Below are positions 25,137 through 34,294 of a DNA stretch of 52,254 nucleotides, in pieces. The stretch's first letter is position 1, and each line of letters begins with the position of its first letter. The notes below the pieces were generated by a model. That model made no database searches. It was not told the origin of the DNA and was given only the letters and a program-made list of their open reading frames with translations. The position numbers and the translations under genes were made by a program. The DNA comes from Rubrivivax sp. (GTDB lineage Bacteria > Pseudomonadota > Gammaproteobacteria > Burkholderiales > Burkholderiaceae_C), in assembly GCA_022843905.1 (NCBI GenBank), contig JALHMT010000036.1, positions 1-52,254 on the forward strand, given 5' to 3'.

Positions 25137-25907
25137 GTGATCCTGGCCGACACCCGCCCGCTGCGCGAGCGGCTGGTGGTGCCGCCCATGTTGGCTGTGC
25201 GCCGTGCGTCGCGGCCGGCGGTGCTTCGCAGCCGTCGCCAGGGCGCTGTTGACGGTGGGAGCGATCCCGACTTCGCCAGCGTAGTGCTGCTCAAGCACTA
25301 CGACGGCACGGACGGGCAGACTACCACGGTCGACTCAAGCAGCTACGGCCGTTCGATTGGGCAGCGCGGCAGCCCGACTCTGGACGACGCGCAGGTGCGC
25401 TTCGGCAGCGCGTCTTTTCTGGTCAGTACCGACCAGGCCTGGCAGATCACCGATGCAGCCGAGCTGCGGCTTGGCGCGTCGCAGATGACCGTCGAGGCCT
25501 GGTTCCGATCGAACGGCACCAATTCATTCGGCGGCTGGTACGCTAAGGGCGTGAACACCACCGGCGGAATCTCGTTCGGGGTGAACAACACGTCGGTCAC
25601 TTTCCGCGCGGACGGTACCGACGACTTGAGCGCAGGCATCGCGTCGATCGCCAACACATGGACTCACGTCGCCTTCGTGCGCGATGCGAGCAACGTGCGT
25701 CGGATCTACGTGGGCGGCGTGCAGGTCGCGTCCGGCACGCTCAACTACAACAACAACGACACCTCGGTGCTGGAGCTGGGTCAGGTGTTCAACACCAGCT
25801 TCAGCTTTCTCGGCCATATCGACGAGCTGCGCGTCACCAATGGCGTCTGCCGCTACCCCGGCGGCACCACCTTCACGCCGCCTGCGGCGGCGTTTCCCAA
25901 CGGCTGA
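25137..25907 (+). CDS. LamG/concanavalin-like domain protein
   Basis: 256 aa from a GTG. After a basic 40-residue start, residues about 50-245 form a laminin-G/concanavalin jelly roll: SVVLLKHYDGTDGQTTTVDS, MTVEAWFRSNGT, WTHVAFVRDASNVRRIYVGG and HIDELRVTNGVCRYPG are the classic strands of this fold. Such domains bind sugars on virion surfaces. The next gene carries a related jelly roll, so this may be a paired adhesin. Confidence 0.72.
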   Translation: MILADTRPLRERLVVPPMLAVRRASRPAVLRSRRQGAVDGGSDPDFASVVLLKHYDGTDGQTTTVDSSSYGRSIGQRGSPTLDDAQVRFGSASFLVSTDQAWQITDAAELRLGASQMTVEAWFRSNGTNSFGGWYAKGVNTTGGISFGVNNTSVTFRADGTDDLSAGIASIANTWTHVAFVRDASNVRRIYVGGVQVASGTLNYNNNDTSVLELGQVFNTSFSFLGHIDELRVTNGVCRYPGGTTFTPPAAAFPNG

Positions 25908-25912
25908 CACGC

Positions 25913-26989
25913 ATGCCTCTCGTCGTGTATCCGGCCACGCTGCCGCCGCCTTCGGCTGGCTGGACGGCCGTGCTTCGGGACCGCGCGGCACGGTCGTCGA
26001 TACCCGGCATGCCGCAAGCGCGGCGCCGCTGGCGCGACCAGGTGGTGGACGTGACCGCGGGCTCGTGGGTGTACAGCGGCGCCGAGATGGCGACCTGGCG
26101 CGAGTGGTTCTCCAACACGCTGGTCGACGGGCAGCTGTGGTTTGCGGCCGAGCTGCCGGGCGCTGGCGGGTGGCTCGATCGCGTGCTGCGTTACCGGCCG
26201 GCCAGCCTGCGCGTGCAGCCGCTCGGTGCCGGCCACTGTCGCGTGTCTGCGCAGCTCGAGGTGCGGGGCCGTAGCGAGCCGCCGCGCGTCGCTGGCGACG
26301 AGCACTACGCCAACGTGCTCTATCTCTTCGACGGCCAAGTCGACGACGAAGGGCGGCTGATCGACCACTCGAGCTACGCGGGGCGCTGGTCCATGCCGTC
26401 CGGCGTGTCCGCCAGCTCCAACTTCGGGCGGTTTGGTCGGTCGATCCTGATCGACGGGGCGCACTCGGGCATTTCTCTCGTGGCCGCCGGCGCGAACTCC
26501 GGCGCGTCATTCGACACCGGCAACTGGTGCTGCGACGGCTGGATCTACGCCACGGCCGACGCGCGCCAGGCGGTGACGCTGGCGAACATCGCTCTCGGAT
26601 CGAACGACCTGCGGTGCCAGTTCGGGCAGGACATCTTCCCGGTGATCCCGCGCATGACGGCCTACGTGGCGCCGGACGACTTCGACCCCGGCATCGTCGA
26701 GCCCGACGACCATTACACGCTGCCGCGCGGCAGCTGGCGCTACTTCGCCTTCATCGCCATCGACGACGTGCTGCACGCGACGATCGGTGGCCAGGACGTG
26801 GTGGACCCTTTCATTGGCGCTGGCGCGGCCCGCACGCTGAGCGCGTCGGTGAGCTCGCTGCTCGGAAACGGCGGCGTGTTCGGCGGTTCGGTCTGGCTGT
26901 CCGACGTGAGGTTCACAGCCAACACGCCGCGCGTGGCGGGCGTGCCATTCACGCCGCCGATTGCGCCGGCGCCGACCTTCGGCGATTGA
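25913..26989 (+). CDS. Tail protein with N-terminal minor-tail domain and LamG-like C-terminus
   Basis: 358 aa from the ATG at 25913. Residues 1-120 resemble the minor tail domain at 23576 (GSWVYSGAEMATWREWFSNT). From about 125, a second concanavalin-like domain appears (YANVLYLFDGQVDDEGRLID, GSWRYFAFIAIDDVLHATIG, VWLSDVRFTANTPRVAGVPF). Two neighbouring genes with LamG-like modules point to carbohydrate recognition at the tail tip. Confidence 0.65.
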   Translation: MPLVVYPATLPPPSAGWTAVLRDRAARSSIPGMPQARRRWRDQVVDVTAGSWVYSGAEMATWREWFSNTLVDGQLWFAAELPGAGGWLDRVLRYRPASLRVQPLGAGHCRVSAQLEVRGRSEPPRVAGDEHYANVLYLFDGQVDDEGRLIDHSSYAGRWSMPSGVSASSNFGRFGRSILIDGAHSGISLVAAGANSGASFDTGNWCCDGWIYATADARQAVTLANIALGSNDLRCQFGQDIFPVIPRMTAYVAPDDFDPGIVEPDDHYTLPRGSWRYFAFIAIDDVLHATIGGQDVVDPFIGAGAARTLSASVSSLLGNGGVFGGSVWLSDVRFTANTPRVAGVPFTPPIAPAPTFGD

Positions 26990-26993
26990 CCCC

Positions 26994-27542
26994 ATGCCGA
27001 CCTACCTGCCGCCTCGCGCCGGCGTCGAGGTGAGCGAAGCCATTGCCGAAGCCTGGGCCAGCGCGAACGCCGGCGACCCGGTGCTGACCACGCTGGAGCT
27101 GCGGCACCCCAGTTTCGTGGACGACGAGGGCAACCCGACGAGCGCCTGGGTGGTGAACGACTTGCGCAACCTGGTGGCCACCGACGAGGACGCGAACGTG
27201 CGCACCTTCATCGGCGTGCCCTTCCGCTACGTGAAACCGGAGCAGACGGACAGCGGTGCGCCGCAGCCGCCCACCATCGAGGTGGACAACGTGAGCCTGG
27301 AGGTGACGCGCCTGCTGATGCTGGCCAGGGGCAGCGACGACCCGGTGGAGGTGATCGAGCGCGAATACCTGCCCAGCGACACCAGCGCGCCGCATGTGCT
27401 GCCGGTGACGGTGCTCGAGCTGGCCGCGCCGGTGATCACCGCCGAGACGGTGAGCATGCAGCTCATCTTCGGCAACCTGACCAACCGCAAGTACCCGGCG
27501 CTGCAGTACACGCCGGAGGACTTTCCGGCGCTGGCGGCCTGA
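26994..27542 (+). CDS. DUF1833 minor tail protein (gpL position)
   Basis: 182 aa. The start at 26994 is preferred over longer versions, which only add Arg-rich residues. LELRHPSFVDDEGNPTSAWV, PPTIEVDNVSLEVTRLL and VEVIEREYLPSD match DUF1833, a phage tail-tip family in the gpL slot before the NlpC gene. It probably builds the tail-tip ring between tube and central fibre. Confidence 0.75.
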   Translation: MPTYLPPRAGVEVSEAIAEAWASANAGDPVLTTLELRHPSFVDDEGNPTSAWVVNDLRNLVATDEDANVRTFIGVPFRYVKPEQTDSGAPQPPTIEVDNVSLEVTRLLMLARGSDDPVEVIEREYLPSDTSAPHVLPVTVLELAAPVITAETVSMQLIFGNLTNRKYPALQYTPEDFPALAA

Positions 27543-27544
27543 GC

Positions 27545-27997
27545 ATGTTGAGCCTGAACCTCACGCCGCATGCGAGCGCGGCGCACTGGAGCGCGGCCTA
27601 CGTGGGGCTGCTGTGGGCGCAGCGCCTCACCTGCTGGGTGCTGACGCAGCGGGTGCAGCGCGAGCGCTTCGGCCGCGCGCTGCCGGACTTTACGCCAGGC
27701 GAACCCGAGCACCAAGGTGAGCGCGCCGCCGAGCTGCAGCAGGCCATCGCAGCGTCGCCGTGGCGGCCGGTGGCCGGCGACGTGCAGGCCCAGGCGCGCG
27801 AGGGCGACGTGCTCATGATGCGTGGCGAGCACGGGCCGCACATCGGCACCATCGTCATGCTCCGCGGGCCTGCGGTGCTGCACCTGGTGGGCGGCCAGCG
27901 CGAGGACGGCGGGGTGTGGGGCTCGTCGCGCGTGGACGACTTTGCGGCGCTGGCGCGGCTGCGCTACGGCCACCTGCGGTTGTGGAGGGCGGCGTGA
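27545..27997 (+). CDS. NlpC/P60 tail-tip peptidase (gpK-like)
   Basis: 150 aa. A Cys in RLTCWVLTQ (C30) and a His in HGPHIGTIVM fit an NlpC/P60 Cys-His site, though the motif is degenerate. In this family the protein sits at the tail tip and may cut peptidoglycan during DNA entry. The stop and next start share TGATG. Confidence 0.7.
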   Translation: MLSLNLTPHASAAHWSAAYVGLLWAQRLTCWVLTQRVQRERFGRALPDFTPGEPEHQGERAAELQQAIAASPWRPVAGDVQAQAREGDVLMMRGEHGPHIGTIVMLRGPAVLHLVGGQREDGGVWGSSRVDDFAALARLRYGHLRLWRAA

Positions 27998-30792
27998 TGC
28001 ACGGCACGCCCTTCGCCATGACGCCGCTGGCCGCGAGCGTGCGGCCGGCCACGGTGGTGGTGCTCGACGACCCGTTCTCGATCGTGATCGACCCGCGCCA
28101 GGTGCGCGCGGTGGGAGCCGAGGACACGCTGGCCACGCTGGCGCCGCAGCTGCCGGGCGCGTGGCTGTGCTTCGTGGACGACCAGGCGATCCCCCGGCGC
28201 CTGTGGCACTGCGCGCCTAGGCCTGGCCAGGTGGTGCAGTTCCGCGCGCTGCCGCAGGGCGGCGGCAAAGGCTCGAACCCGCTGCGCACGCTGCTGCAGA
28301 TCGCGGCCATGGTGGCGATCAACTTACTGATCCCGGGCGCGGGCTTCGCCATGCAGGCGCTGCGCATCGGCGCCACGCTGGCCGCCAATGCGCTGATCAA
28401 CAACCTGATCCCGCTCGACGCGAGCAACGTGCAGCAGGGCGGCGGCGGGCAGCAGTACAACGCGCAGGCGCAGGGCAACATCGCGCGGCTGGGCCAGCCC
28501 ATCGCGGACATCCACGGCTTCGACAACGGCTTCCCCGACCTGGCCGCGCAGCCGTACTACCTGTACGAGGGCAACGAGCAGTACCTGCACCTGCTGCTGA
28601 TCGTGACCAGCGGGCAGTTCCGCATCGACCGGGTGAGCGTGGGCGACACGCCGATCACCGCATTCACCGAGGCGCAGGTGGTGCGCGTGGGCCCGGAGCA
28701 GGGCACGCTGGCCGGGCCCGGCACCGGCGTGGCGGACCTGGCCGAGCAGACCTTGGTGGATCCGCTGTGGGTGACCAGCGCCGACGTGGCCGCCATCGAG
28801 ATGAAGACGCTGGACTTCGTGGGCCCGCACGCGGCCTGCGCGCCCGAGCGCACGGTGGACCGCATCGGCATCGACATCGTGCTGCCGCGCGGGCTGGACA
28901 GCGGGCGCAGCATCGCCTGGCGCGTGGAGGCGCAGCCCATCAACGACTTCGAGCAGCCCACCGGCGCCTGGCAGACGCTGGGGCTGGAGAGCTACAGCGC
29001 GGCCAGCGTGAAGCCGCTGCGCCTGAGCTACGAGTACACGGTGGCGGCGGGGCGCTACCAGGTGCGCGCCGTGCGCACCGACGCGCGCTCCGGCAGCGAC
29101 AACAGCAACCACGACATCAGCTGGCTCGCGCTGCGCGGCCACCTGGTGGACGCGGACATCAACGTGAGCGGCTGCACCTTCGTGGCGGTGCGCATCCGCG
29201 CCAGCGGGCAGATCAGCGGCGCGCTGCGCTTTCGGGTGATGGGCCGGCGCATGCTGCCGGTGTGGGGCGGCTCGGCCTGGAGCGACCCCGAGGCCACGCG
29301 CAACCCGGCCTGGAGCTACGCCCACGTGCTGCGCAGCCGCGGCGTGCCGGACGCGCAAATCGACCTCGACAGCCTGCTCGAGCTGGCGGCCGTGTGGGAC
29401 GCGCGGCAGGACCGCTTCGACCACCGCTTCGACACGCAGATGAGCATGTGGGACGCGCTGGCCATGATCTGCAAGGTGGGCCGGGCGATGCCGCTGCTGC
29501 GCAACGGCCGCTACACCGTGGTGCGCGACGCGCCGCAGACGCTGCCGGTGGCGCACTACGGCATGCGCAACATCCGCCGCGGCACGATGCGCATGCGCCC
29601 GGCGCTGGCCAGCAGCGACTCGATGCGCGCGCTGGACCTGGAGTATTGGGACCACCGGCGCTGGGGCTGGCAGACGGTGACCGCGCAGATCCACGCCGGC
29701 ACGGTGTACGCCTGGCGCGGCGACGCGCAGCGCGCGGCGCTGGGCCTGCCGGCGCCGGACGCGAACCGGCGCGGCCGCGTGCGCATGCCCGGCATCTACG
29801 GCGAGAACCAGGCGCTGCGCACGGTGGCCTACACCCTGGCCGACCGCTACTACCGCGACACCGAGGTGGAGTACGACACCGAGCTCGACGGCCAGCTGCC
29901 TGCGCCGCTGCAGCTGGTGGTGTTCCAGCACGACATCGGCGAGTTCGGGCAGACGGGCGACGTGGTGAACTGGACCGCCGGCACGCTGACGCTGCAGTGC
30001 ACCGAGCCGCTGGCGTGGACGGACGGCGCCACGCACGCCCTGCGCCTGGTGCGGCCCAACGGCTCGCTTACCGACGCGATTGCGGTCACGCCGGGCGGCG
30101 ACGAGTTCTCCGCGGTGCTGGGCAGCGCGCCGGGTTTCGACCCGGTGTTCGACGACGCCGCGCGCGAGCGCACGCGCTACGTGTTCGGGCCGGTCACGCA
30201 GGTGGGTGCGCTGGCCATCGTGCGCGCGATCAAGCCCACGGCCGAGCGCACGATCGCGCACCGCATCGCGTTCGAGGACGACCGCGTGCACACGGTGGAC
30301 GCGCCCTGGCTGCCGGGCGAGGACGAGCAGGACCCGTTGCCCGATGGCTCGCCGGTGGGCGAGGGCGGGGGCGACAACATCGTCAACCTGGTCAGCAAGA
30401 ACATCTTCGAGAACGTGCCCGCGCCGGCCGAGGTGGACGTGGAGTTCACCCTGCACAACGACGGGCGCCTGTCGATCGACACCGCCAACTCGGCCGAGAC
30501 CTTCTACGCCTACGAGTGGCTGAACCCGCAGCCCGTGACGCCGGCGCTGGCCGGGCTGTACGAAGCGTACTTCACCGCCGCCAGCGACGACCTGGCCGTG
30601 ACCTTCGGCGGCGCGGCGCTGGAGGCCTGGCTGCCCCTGAACACCACGCGCACCGTCACCGCCAGCAGCGGCGGCTCGTCTCCGGGCGGCGTGTTCGACC
30701 TGCGCATCACGGTGCAGGTGCGCGAGGCGGCCACGGGCGTGGTGCAGGGCTCGGCCACGTTCGACTACCTGGTCCAAGACTCGACTCCATAA
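27997..30792 (+). CDS. Central tail fibre / host-specificity protein J-like
   Basis: 931 aa; a GTG at 27994 is an alternative start. The N-terminus has a hydrophobic gpI-like segment (about 85-150, rich in Ala/Leu/Ile), followed by TipJ-type domains: NIARLGQPIADIHGFDNGFP, WVTSADVAAIEMKTLDF and fibronectin-like repeats toward the end. The C-terminal 150 residues are probably the receptor-binding tip. It is shorter than lambda J (1132 aa). It contains no DGR variable repeat, so diversification in this phage does not target it. Confidence 0.85.
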   Translation: MHGTPFAMTPLAASVRPATVVVLDDPFSIVIDPRQVRAVGAEDTLATLAPQLPGAWLCFVDDQAIPRRLWHCAPRPGQVVQFRALPQGGGKGSNPLRTLLQIAAMVAINLLIPGAGFAMQALRIGATLAANALINNLIPLDASNVQQGGGGQQYNAQAQGNIARLGQPIADIHGFDNGFPDLAAQPYYLYEGNEQYLHLLLIVTSGQFRIDRVSVGDTPITAFTEAQVVRVGPEQGTLAGPGTGVADLAEQTLVDPLWVTSADVAAIEMKTLDFVGPHAACAPERTVDRIGIDIVLPRGLDSGRSIAWRVEAQPINDFEQPTGAWQTLGLESYSAASVKPLRLSYEYTVAAGRYQVRAVRTDARSGSDNSNHDISWLALRGHLVDADINVSGCTFVAVRIRASGQISGALRFRVMGRRMLPVWGGSAWSDPEATRNPAWSYAHVLRSRGVPDAQIDLDSLLELAAVWDARQDRFDHRFDTQMSMWDALAMICKVGRAMPLLRNGRYTVVRDAPQTLPVAHYGMRNIRRGTMRMRPALASSDSMRALDLEYWDHRRWGWQTVTAQIHAGTVYAWRGDAQRAALGLPAPDANRRGRVRMPGIYGENQALRTVAYTLADRYYRDTEVEYDTELDGQLPAPLQLVVFQHDIGEFGQTGDVVNWTAGTLTLQCTEPLAWTDGATHALRLVRPNGSLTDAIAVTPGGDEFSAVLGSAPGFDPVFDDAARERTRYVFGPVTQVGALAIVRAIKPTAERTIAHRIAFEDDRVHTVDAPWLPGEDEQDPLPDGSPVGEGGGDNIVNLVSKNIFENVPAPAEVDVEFTLHNDGRLSIDTANSAETFYAYEWLNPQPVTPALAGLYEAYFTAASDDLAVTFGGAALEAWLPLNTTRTVTASSGGSSPGGVFDLRITVQVREAATGVVQGSATFDYLVQDSTP

Positions 30793-30804
30793 AGGGACAC
30801 CACC

Positions 30805-31272
30805 ATGGCTCGCTTGCGTCAATCCTGGCTCAACCTGCTCATCGACGCCGAGATGCGCGGCCAGAGCATCACCTTCCCCGGCACCTGGTACCTCGGCCTG
30901 CTGAGCGCCGTGGCGTCGCGCGCGTCGGCCGGCACCGAGATCAGCACCGGCGCGGGCTACACCGGCTACGCGCGCCAGGGCCTGGCCTGCAACCTGACCA
31001 ACTGGTCCGGCACGCAGGGCGATGGCACCACGGCGGTGAGCAGCGGCAGCAACAACTACATCAGCAACAACGTGGCGATCACGTTCTCGGCGTCGCTCGC
31101 GGCGGCGTGGAACGGCATCGTGGGCTTTGCGGCGTACGACGCGGTGAGCGCCGGCAACCAGCGCCGCTTCGGCGTGATCGTGGACAGCGGCGGCGCCCCG
31201 ATCACGCGCAGCTTCGCGATCGGCGAGGCGGTGTCGTTCCCGGCGGGGACGCTGCGGCTGTACATGAACTGA
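30805..31272 (+). CDS. Tail-tip/fibre accessory protein, 155 aa
   Basis: Begins MARLRQSWLNLLIDAEMRGQ, then a short beta-rich protein (ITFPGTWYLGLLSAVASRAS, FAIGEAVSFPAGTLRLYMN) that resembles small phage virion proteins found after J in Burkholderiales siphophages. 12 nt after the J stop. Exact function unknown. Confidence 0.6.
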   Translation: MARLRQSWLNLLIDAEMRGQSITFPGTWYLGLLSAVASRASAGTEISTGAGYTGYARQGLACNLTNWSGTQGDGTTAVSSGSNNYISNNVAITFSASLAAAWNGIVGFAAYDAVSAGNQRRFGVIVDSGGAPITRSFAIGEAVSFPAGTLRLYMN

Positions 31273-31281
31273 GGGGGTGCC

Positions 31282-31710
31282 ATGAGCGCGCATATCACCC
31301 CGCCACCGGTGGACGTGGTCACGCTGCTGATCACCGTGGTCACGGCCTTGCTCGGCCCCGACGTGGCGCGGATGGTGGGGCCGTACATCGTGATCGTGTT
31401 CGGCGCCATGTTGGGCAGCGCGTGGAGCGCGAGCCGTCGCAACACCGAGACGCTGCGCGCCGCCGGCACCCACATGTTGAGGCACGTGGGGCTGGCGCTG
31501 CTGATCACCGTGCCTTCCGCTGCCGCGCTGGGCGAGTGGCTGGGCTGGGACCACAAGTGGCTGCTGGGGCCGGTGGCGGCACTCATTGGCGGCATTGGCC
31601 ACGACTGGCCGCGCGTGGGCGCGTGGCTGCTGGGGCTGGTCGGGAGGGGTATCGAGGCGCTGGTGCAGCGCCGCACTGGCGCTGAGCCGCCGAAGGGAGA
31701 CGGGCAATGA
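31282..31710 (+). CDS. Holin-like membrane protein
   Basis: 142 aa with three to four hydrophobic segments (about 13-32, 34-50, 71-85, 96-120), no signal peptide, and a charged C-terminal tail. It leads the lysis cluster, which fits a holin or lysis-associated membrane protein. It overlaps the next gene by 4 nt. Confidence 0.6.
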   Translation: MSAHITPPPVDVVTLLITVVTALLGPDVARMVGPYIVIVFGAMLGSAWSASRRNTETLRAAGTHMLRHVGLALLITVPSAAALGEWLGWDHKWLLGPVAALIGGIGHDWPRVGAWLLGLVGRGIEALVQRRTGAEPPKGDGQ

Positions 31711-32057
31711 GCCATACCGCACTGATCCTGATGGCGATCGTGAACGCGGTGCTGTGCTGCGGCGTGGGCGTGATCTGCATGTGCCGCATCAAGGCGATGG
31801 GGCCGCAGACGCGGCTGGTGTTCCGCGGCGTGTACGTGGCCATGCTGGTGGGCTCGCTGGCTAGCGCGCTGCAGAGCATCACGCCGCCGCTGTACACCTG
31901 GCCGAGCTGGGCCGACATCAGCATCAACGCTGCTCTGCTGGCCTGGCTGTGGAGCGGCAGGCACGCCTGGTTGAAGGCGCCGGAGTACACCACCAAGCCG
32001 ATGCCCTTGGACCCTGAGCAACTGCGGCACGTCGCTGGCGGGACCAAGTCGCCATGA
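31707..32057 (+). CDS. Second membrane protein of the lysis cluster
   Basis: 116 aa with three likely membrane segments (MAIVNAVLCCGVGVICM, VYVAMLVGSLASAL, INAALLAWLW). Size and topology resemble class I holins. Two adjacent candidates suggest a holin/antiholin or holin/pinholin pair, which cannot be resolved from sequence. Confidence 0.6.
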   Translation: MSHTALILMAIVNAVLCCGVGVICMCRIKAMGPQTRLVFRGVYVAMLVGSLASALQSITPPLYTWPSWADISINAALLAWLWSGRHAWLKAPEYTTKPMPLDPEQLRHVAGGTKSP

Positions 32058-32251
32058 ACACCGAAGCCTGGCTCGTCGTCGGCGCGCGGCATCACCGCGA
32101 GGTGACGATGGACCACGACACCGCTGTCGAGCATGCCGCAAGGCATCACGGGGTTTTCAAGGCGCTGGTGCTGGCCGAGGACGTAGAGGCCTTGTGCCGC
32201 GAGGCATTCGAGCGCGGGCGACGGTCGGCGCAGCAACAGGGGGAATCATGA
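32054..32251 (+). CDS. Small hypothetical protein, 65 aa
   Basis: Soluble, His-rich and acidic (HDTAVEHAARHHGVFKALVL), sitting in 4-nt overlaps with both neighbours inside the lysis operon. Function unknown. Confidence 0.5.
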   Translation: MNTEAWLVVGARHHREVTMDHDTAVEHAARHHGVFKALVLAEDVEALCREAFERGRRSAQQQGES

Positions 32252-32733
32252 CCGAACCGCGATGGCTCGAGCGCGCGCGCCGCGACCTTGGCGAGCGCGA
32301 GACGCTGGGCGCGAACGACTCGCCGCGCATCCGTGCGGTGCTGAAGCGCTTCAGCTGGCAGTGGCTCACGGGCCAGCCGTGGTGCGGCAGCATCCTGGCG
32401 GACTGGATGACCGACTGCGGCTACACGCCGCCGAAGAACGCTTTCCGCGCGCGTGCCTGGCTCGCTTGGGGCGAGGAGATCCTCGGCCCCGCGGTGGGCG
32501 CGGTGGTGGTCTTCGAGCGCGAAGGCGGTGGCCACGTCGGCATCATCGTCGGCAAGGACTCGCGCGGCCGTCTGCTCGTGATCGGCGGCAACCAGAGCAA
32601 CGCCGTGACGATCGCGCCCTTCGAGATGCAGCGAGTGCTTGGCTACCGCCTGCCGGTGGGCGAGCTTGCGACCGCCGCGCTGCCGTTGCCTGTGCTGGCC
32701 AGCGCCGGCGCTTCATCGACGAACGAGGCCTGA
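32248..32733 (+). CDS. Endolysin, TIGR02594/CHAP-like
   Basis: 161 aa. PWCGSILADWMTDCGY carries the candidate nucleophilic Cys (C45) and GGGHVGIIVG the His, with GGNQSNAV downstream, the pattern of TIGR02594-family cell-wall hydrolases. There is no signal peptide, so it relies on the holin. Followed by DUF6527 and the spanin genes. Confidence 0.78.
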   Translation: MTEPRWLERARRDLGERETLGANDSPRIRAVLKRFSWQWLTGQPWCGSILADWMTDCGYTPPKNAFRARAWLAWGEEILGPAVGAVVVFEREGGGHVGIIVGKDSRGRLLVIGGNQSNAVTIAPFEMQRVLGYRLPVGELATAALPLPVLASAGASSTNEA

Positions 32734-32735
32734 TC

Positions 32736-33041
32736 GTGGCCAAGGTAAAGCAATGCGACGTGGGTGCTGGGTTGGCGCCGGCATGGCGGCATTGGTGTCC
32801 GGGCTGCAAGATGAACCACGTCGTCTACACCGATCCGAAGTCTCAGCCCAATGGGCACCACTGGTCGTTCAACGGCGACGTCGAGCGGCCGACATTCAGC
32901 CCGTCCATCAACATCGTCGGCCAGTGTCACTACTTCGTGCGCGACGGCCGTATCGAATATTGCGGCGACTCGAAGCACGAGCTCGCCGGCAAGACGGTGG
33001 AGTTGCCTGACCTGGCATCCATCGGCGAGGACTGGTCGTGA
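32736..33041 (+). CDS. DUF6527-like zinc-binding protein
   Basis: 101 aa from a GTG, 2 nt after the endolysin stop. It has CPGCKMNHVV, HHWSFNGDVERPTFSPSINI, CHYFVRDGRIEYCGDSKHEL and LAGKTVELPDL, which together match the DUF6527 phage family commonly found in lysis clusters. The Cys/His pattern suggests a metal site. Role unknown. Confidence 0.75.
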   Translation: MAKVKQCDVGAGLAPAWRHWCPGCKMNHVVYTDPKSQPNGHHWSFNGDVERPTFSPSINIVGQCHYFVRDGRIEYCGDSKHELAGKTVELPDLASIGEDWS

Positions 33042-33484
33042 TCGGCTGGCTGGTCGGGGCCTTGACCCTGGTGGCTGCGCTGGGCGGCGCGTACTGGCAG
33101 GGCCGGCAGGACGGGCGCGACGCGGAACTGGCCGAAGCGGTGCGCGACGAGGCGGTGGCCAAGATCGCCAGCGATGCGGCGGCCGCTGCGGTGGCCAACG
33201 GCCTGAGCCAGCTCAAGGTGGTGAACCGGACCATCCACAACGAGGTGCAGCGCGATGTCATCGAGAAGCCTGTGTACCGCGATGTTGCTTGTCGGCATGA
33301 CGCTGACAGCCTGCGACGCATCAATGCCGCGCTCACCGGAGAACAAGCCGACCCCCCTGGTGGTGGCCAGCTGCCCGCCGCTGACCCCGCTGGCCGACCC
33401 ATCGTTCGGCGCGACGACGCTGAAGCTGGTGGAGGTGGCCAACCTGTACCGAGAGTGCCGCCGGGCGGCGCTGCAACTGACTGA
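33038..33484 (+). CDS. Rz: Inner-membrane spanin, Rz-like
   Basis: 148 aa: an N-terminal membrane anchor (IGWLVGALTLVAALGGAYW) followed by a charged helical periplasmic part to about residue 95. The rest overlaps the Rz1 frame. i-Spanins join Rz1 to bridge the cell envelope and fuse membranes in the last step of lysis. Confidence 0.75.
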   Translation: MIGWLVGALTLVAALGGAYWQGRQDGRDAELAEAVRDEAVAKIASDAAAAAVANGLSQLKVVNRTIHNEVQRDVIEKPVYRDVACRHDADSLRRINAALTGEQADPPGGGQLPAADPAGRPIVRRDDAEAGGGGQPVPRVPPGGAATD

Positions 33485-33506
33485 CCCACCGAAAGGAACC
33501 CCATGA
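33255..33506 (+). CDS. Rz1: Outer-membrane spanin lipoprotein, Rz1-like (nested in Rz)
   Basis: 83 aa in the +1 frame within Rz. A lipoprotein signal with lipobox LTAC (Cys about residue 20) precedes a Pro-rich mature part (PRSPENKPTPLVVASCPPLT). Embedded Rz1 with a Cys lipobox and Pro-rich body is the family signature. Confidence 0.78.
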   Translation: MSSRSLCTAMLLVGMTLTACDASMPRSPENKPTPLVVASCPPLTPLADPSFGATTLKLVEVANLYRECRRAALQLTDPPKGTP

Positions 33507-34234
33507 ACGACCGTCGCAAGACCACCGCCACCCGCCTGTGCTCGCTCGTGGCGCTGGCGATCGTGGCCGCCGTGTGCACTGCGCAGAACGCGGTGGCCAA
33601 CTCGAAGCAGGAGCCGCCGGAGCCGGCTGTGACGTCGACCAGCAAGGCTGGCGCCGCGGCACGCGCGAAAGCAGGCGCCAAAGCCACCAGCGCCTCGCAC
33701 AGCGGCGTGGGCGACGTGAGCCAGGGGCTGAGCACCGGCGACGACCGCTCGCGCTTCCTGAGCCTGGCGCTGGCGCCGTTGGCGTTCACGCCGCCCATGG
33801 CGCCGATCGAGGGGTGCTCGGTGCGCGTGACGCAGAGCGCTCGCGGCTTCGGCTTGGGGGTGCTGTCCACCGCCGACAGCCTGGCCGACCCGACCGACTG
33901 CACGCTGATCGCGCTGCGCAACGCCAAGGTGGAGGCTTGCCAGTACGGCAGCGCCAAGCAGATCGAGGATTTGCTGGTGGCCAAGCTGCTGCCGGGGTTC
34001 GCGCCCAGCGCGGCGGGCGACTTCGTGGACCTGTCGCGCCAGGCGTGCGCGGCGCTGAAGGCGCCGCCGATCGCTGCCGCGGAGCCGCAGAACCTGATCG
34101 CCGTGCCGCCTGCGGCGTCAGAGGCCGCTGCGAGCATGCCGGCTGCATGCGCGGCGGCGGCACCGCCCAAGCCGTCGGCCAGCGGCGCGAAGCGCGGCAA
34201 GCGGTGCGTGGGGGCGTGCTGCGAGAAGCGGTAG
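33503..34234 (+). CDS. Secreted hypothetical protein
   Basis: 243 aa with a signal peptide (RLCSLVALAIVAAVCTAQNA), then an Ala/Lys/Ser-rich stretch and a central domain with four Cys (EGCSVRVTQSARGFGLGV, DPTDCTLIALRNAKVEACQY). The Cys/Lys-rich tail ends the late rightward transcript. It could be an envelope or superinfection-exclusion protein, but no family is recognised. Confidence 0.5.
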   Translation: MNDRRKTTATRLCSLVALAIVAAVCTAQNAVANSKQEPPEPAVTSTSKAGAAARAKAGAKATSASHSGVGDVSQGLSTGDDRSRFLSLALAPLAFTPPMAPIEGCSVRVTQSARGFGLGVLSTADSLADPTDCTLIALRNAKVEACQYGSAKQIEDLLVAKLLPGFAPSAAGDFVDLSRQACAALKAPPIAAAEPQNLIAVPPAASEAAASMPAACAAAAPPKPSASGAKRGKRCVGACCEKR

Positions 34235-34294
34235 CCGGGCCGCGTGCCGGCTTCGCGCCGGGCTGCGGCGTGTTGTGCCGCACCTGTGCCGGCG

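Noticed and set aside
28324..31722. A 1132-aa reverse-strand open frame opposite gene J
   Set aside because: Shadow of J caused by high GC; low-complexity His/Arg/Ala content and no recognisable motif.
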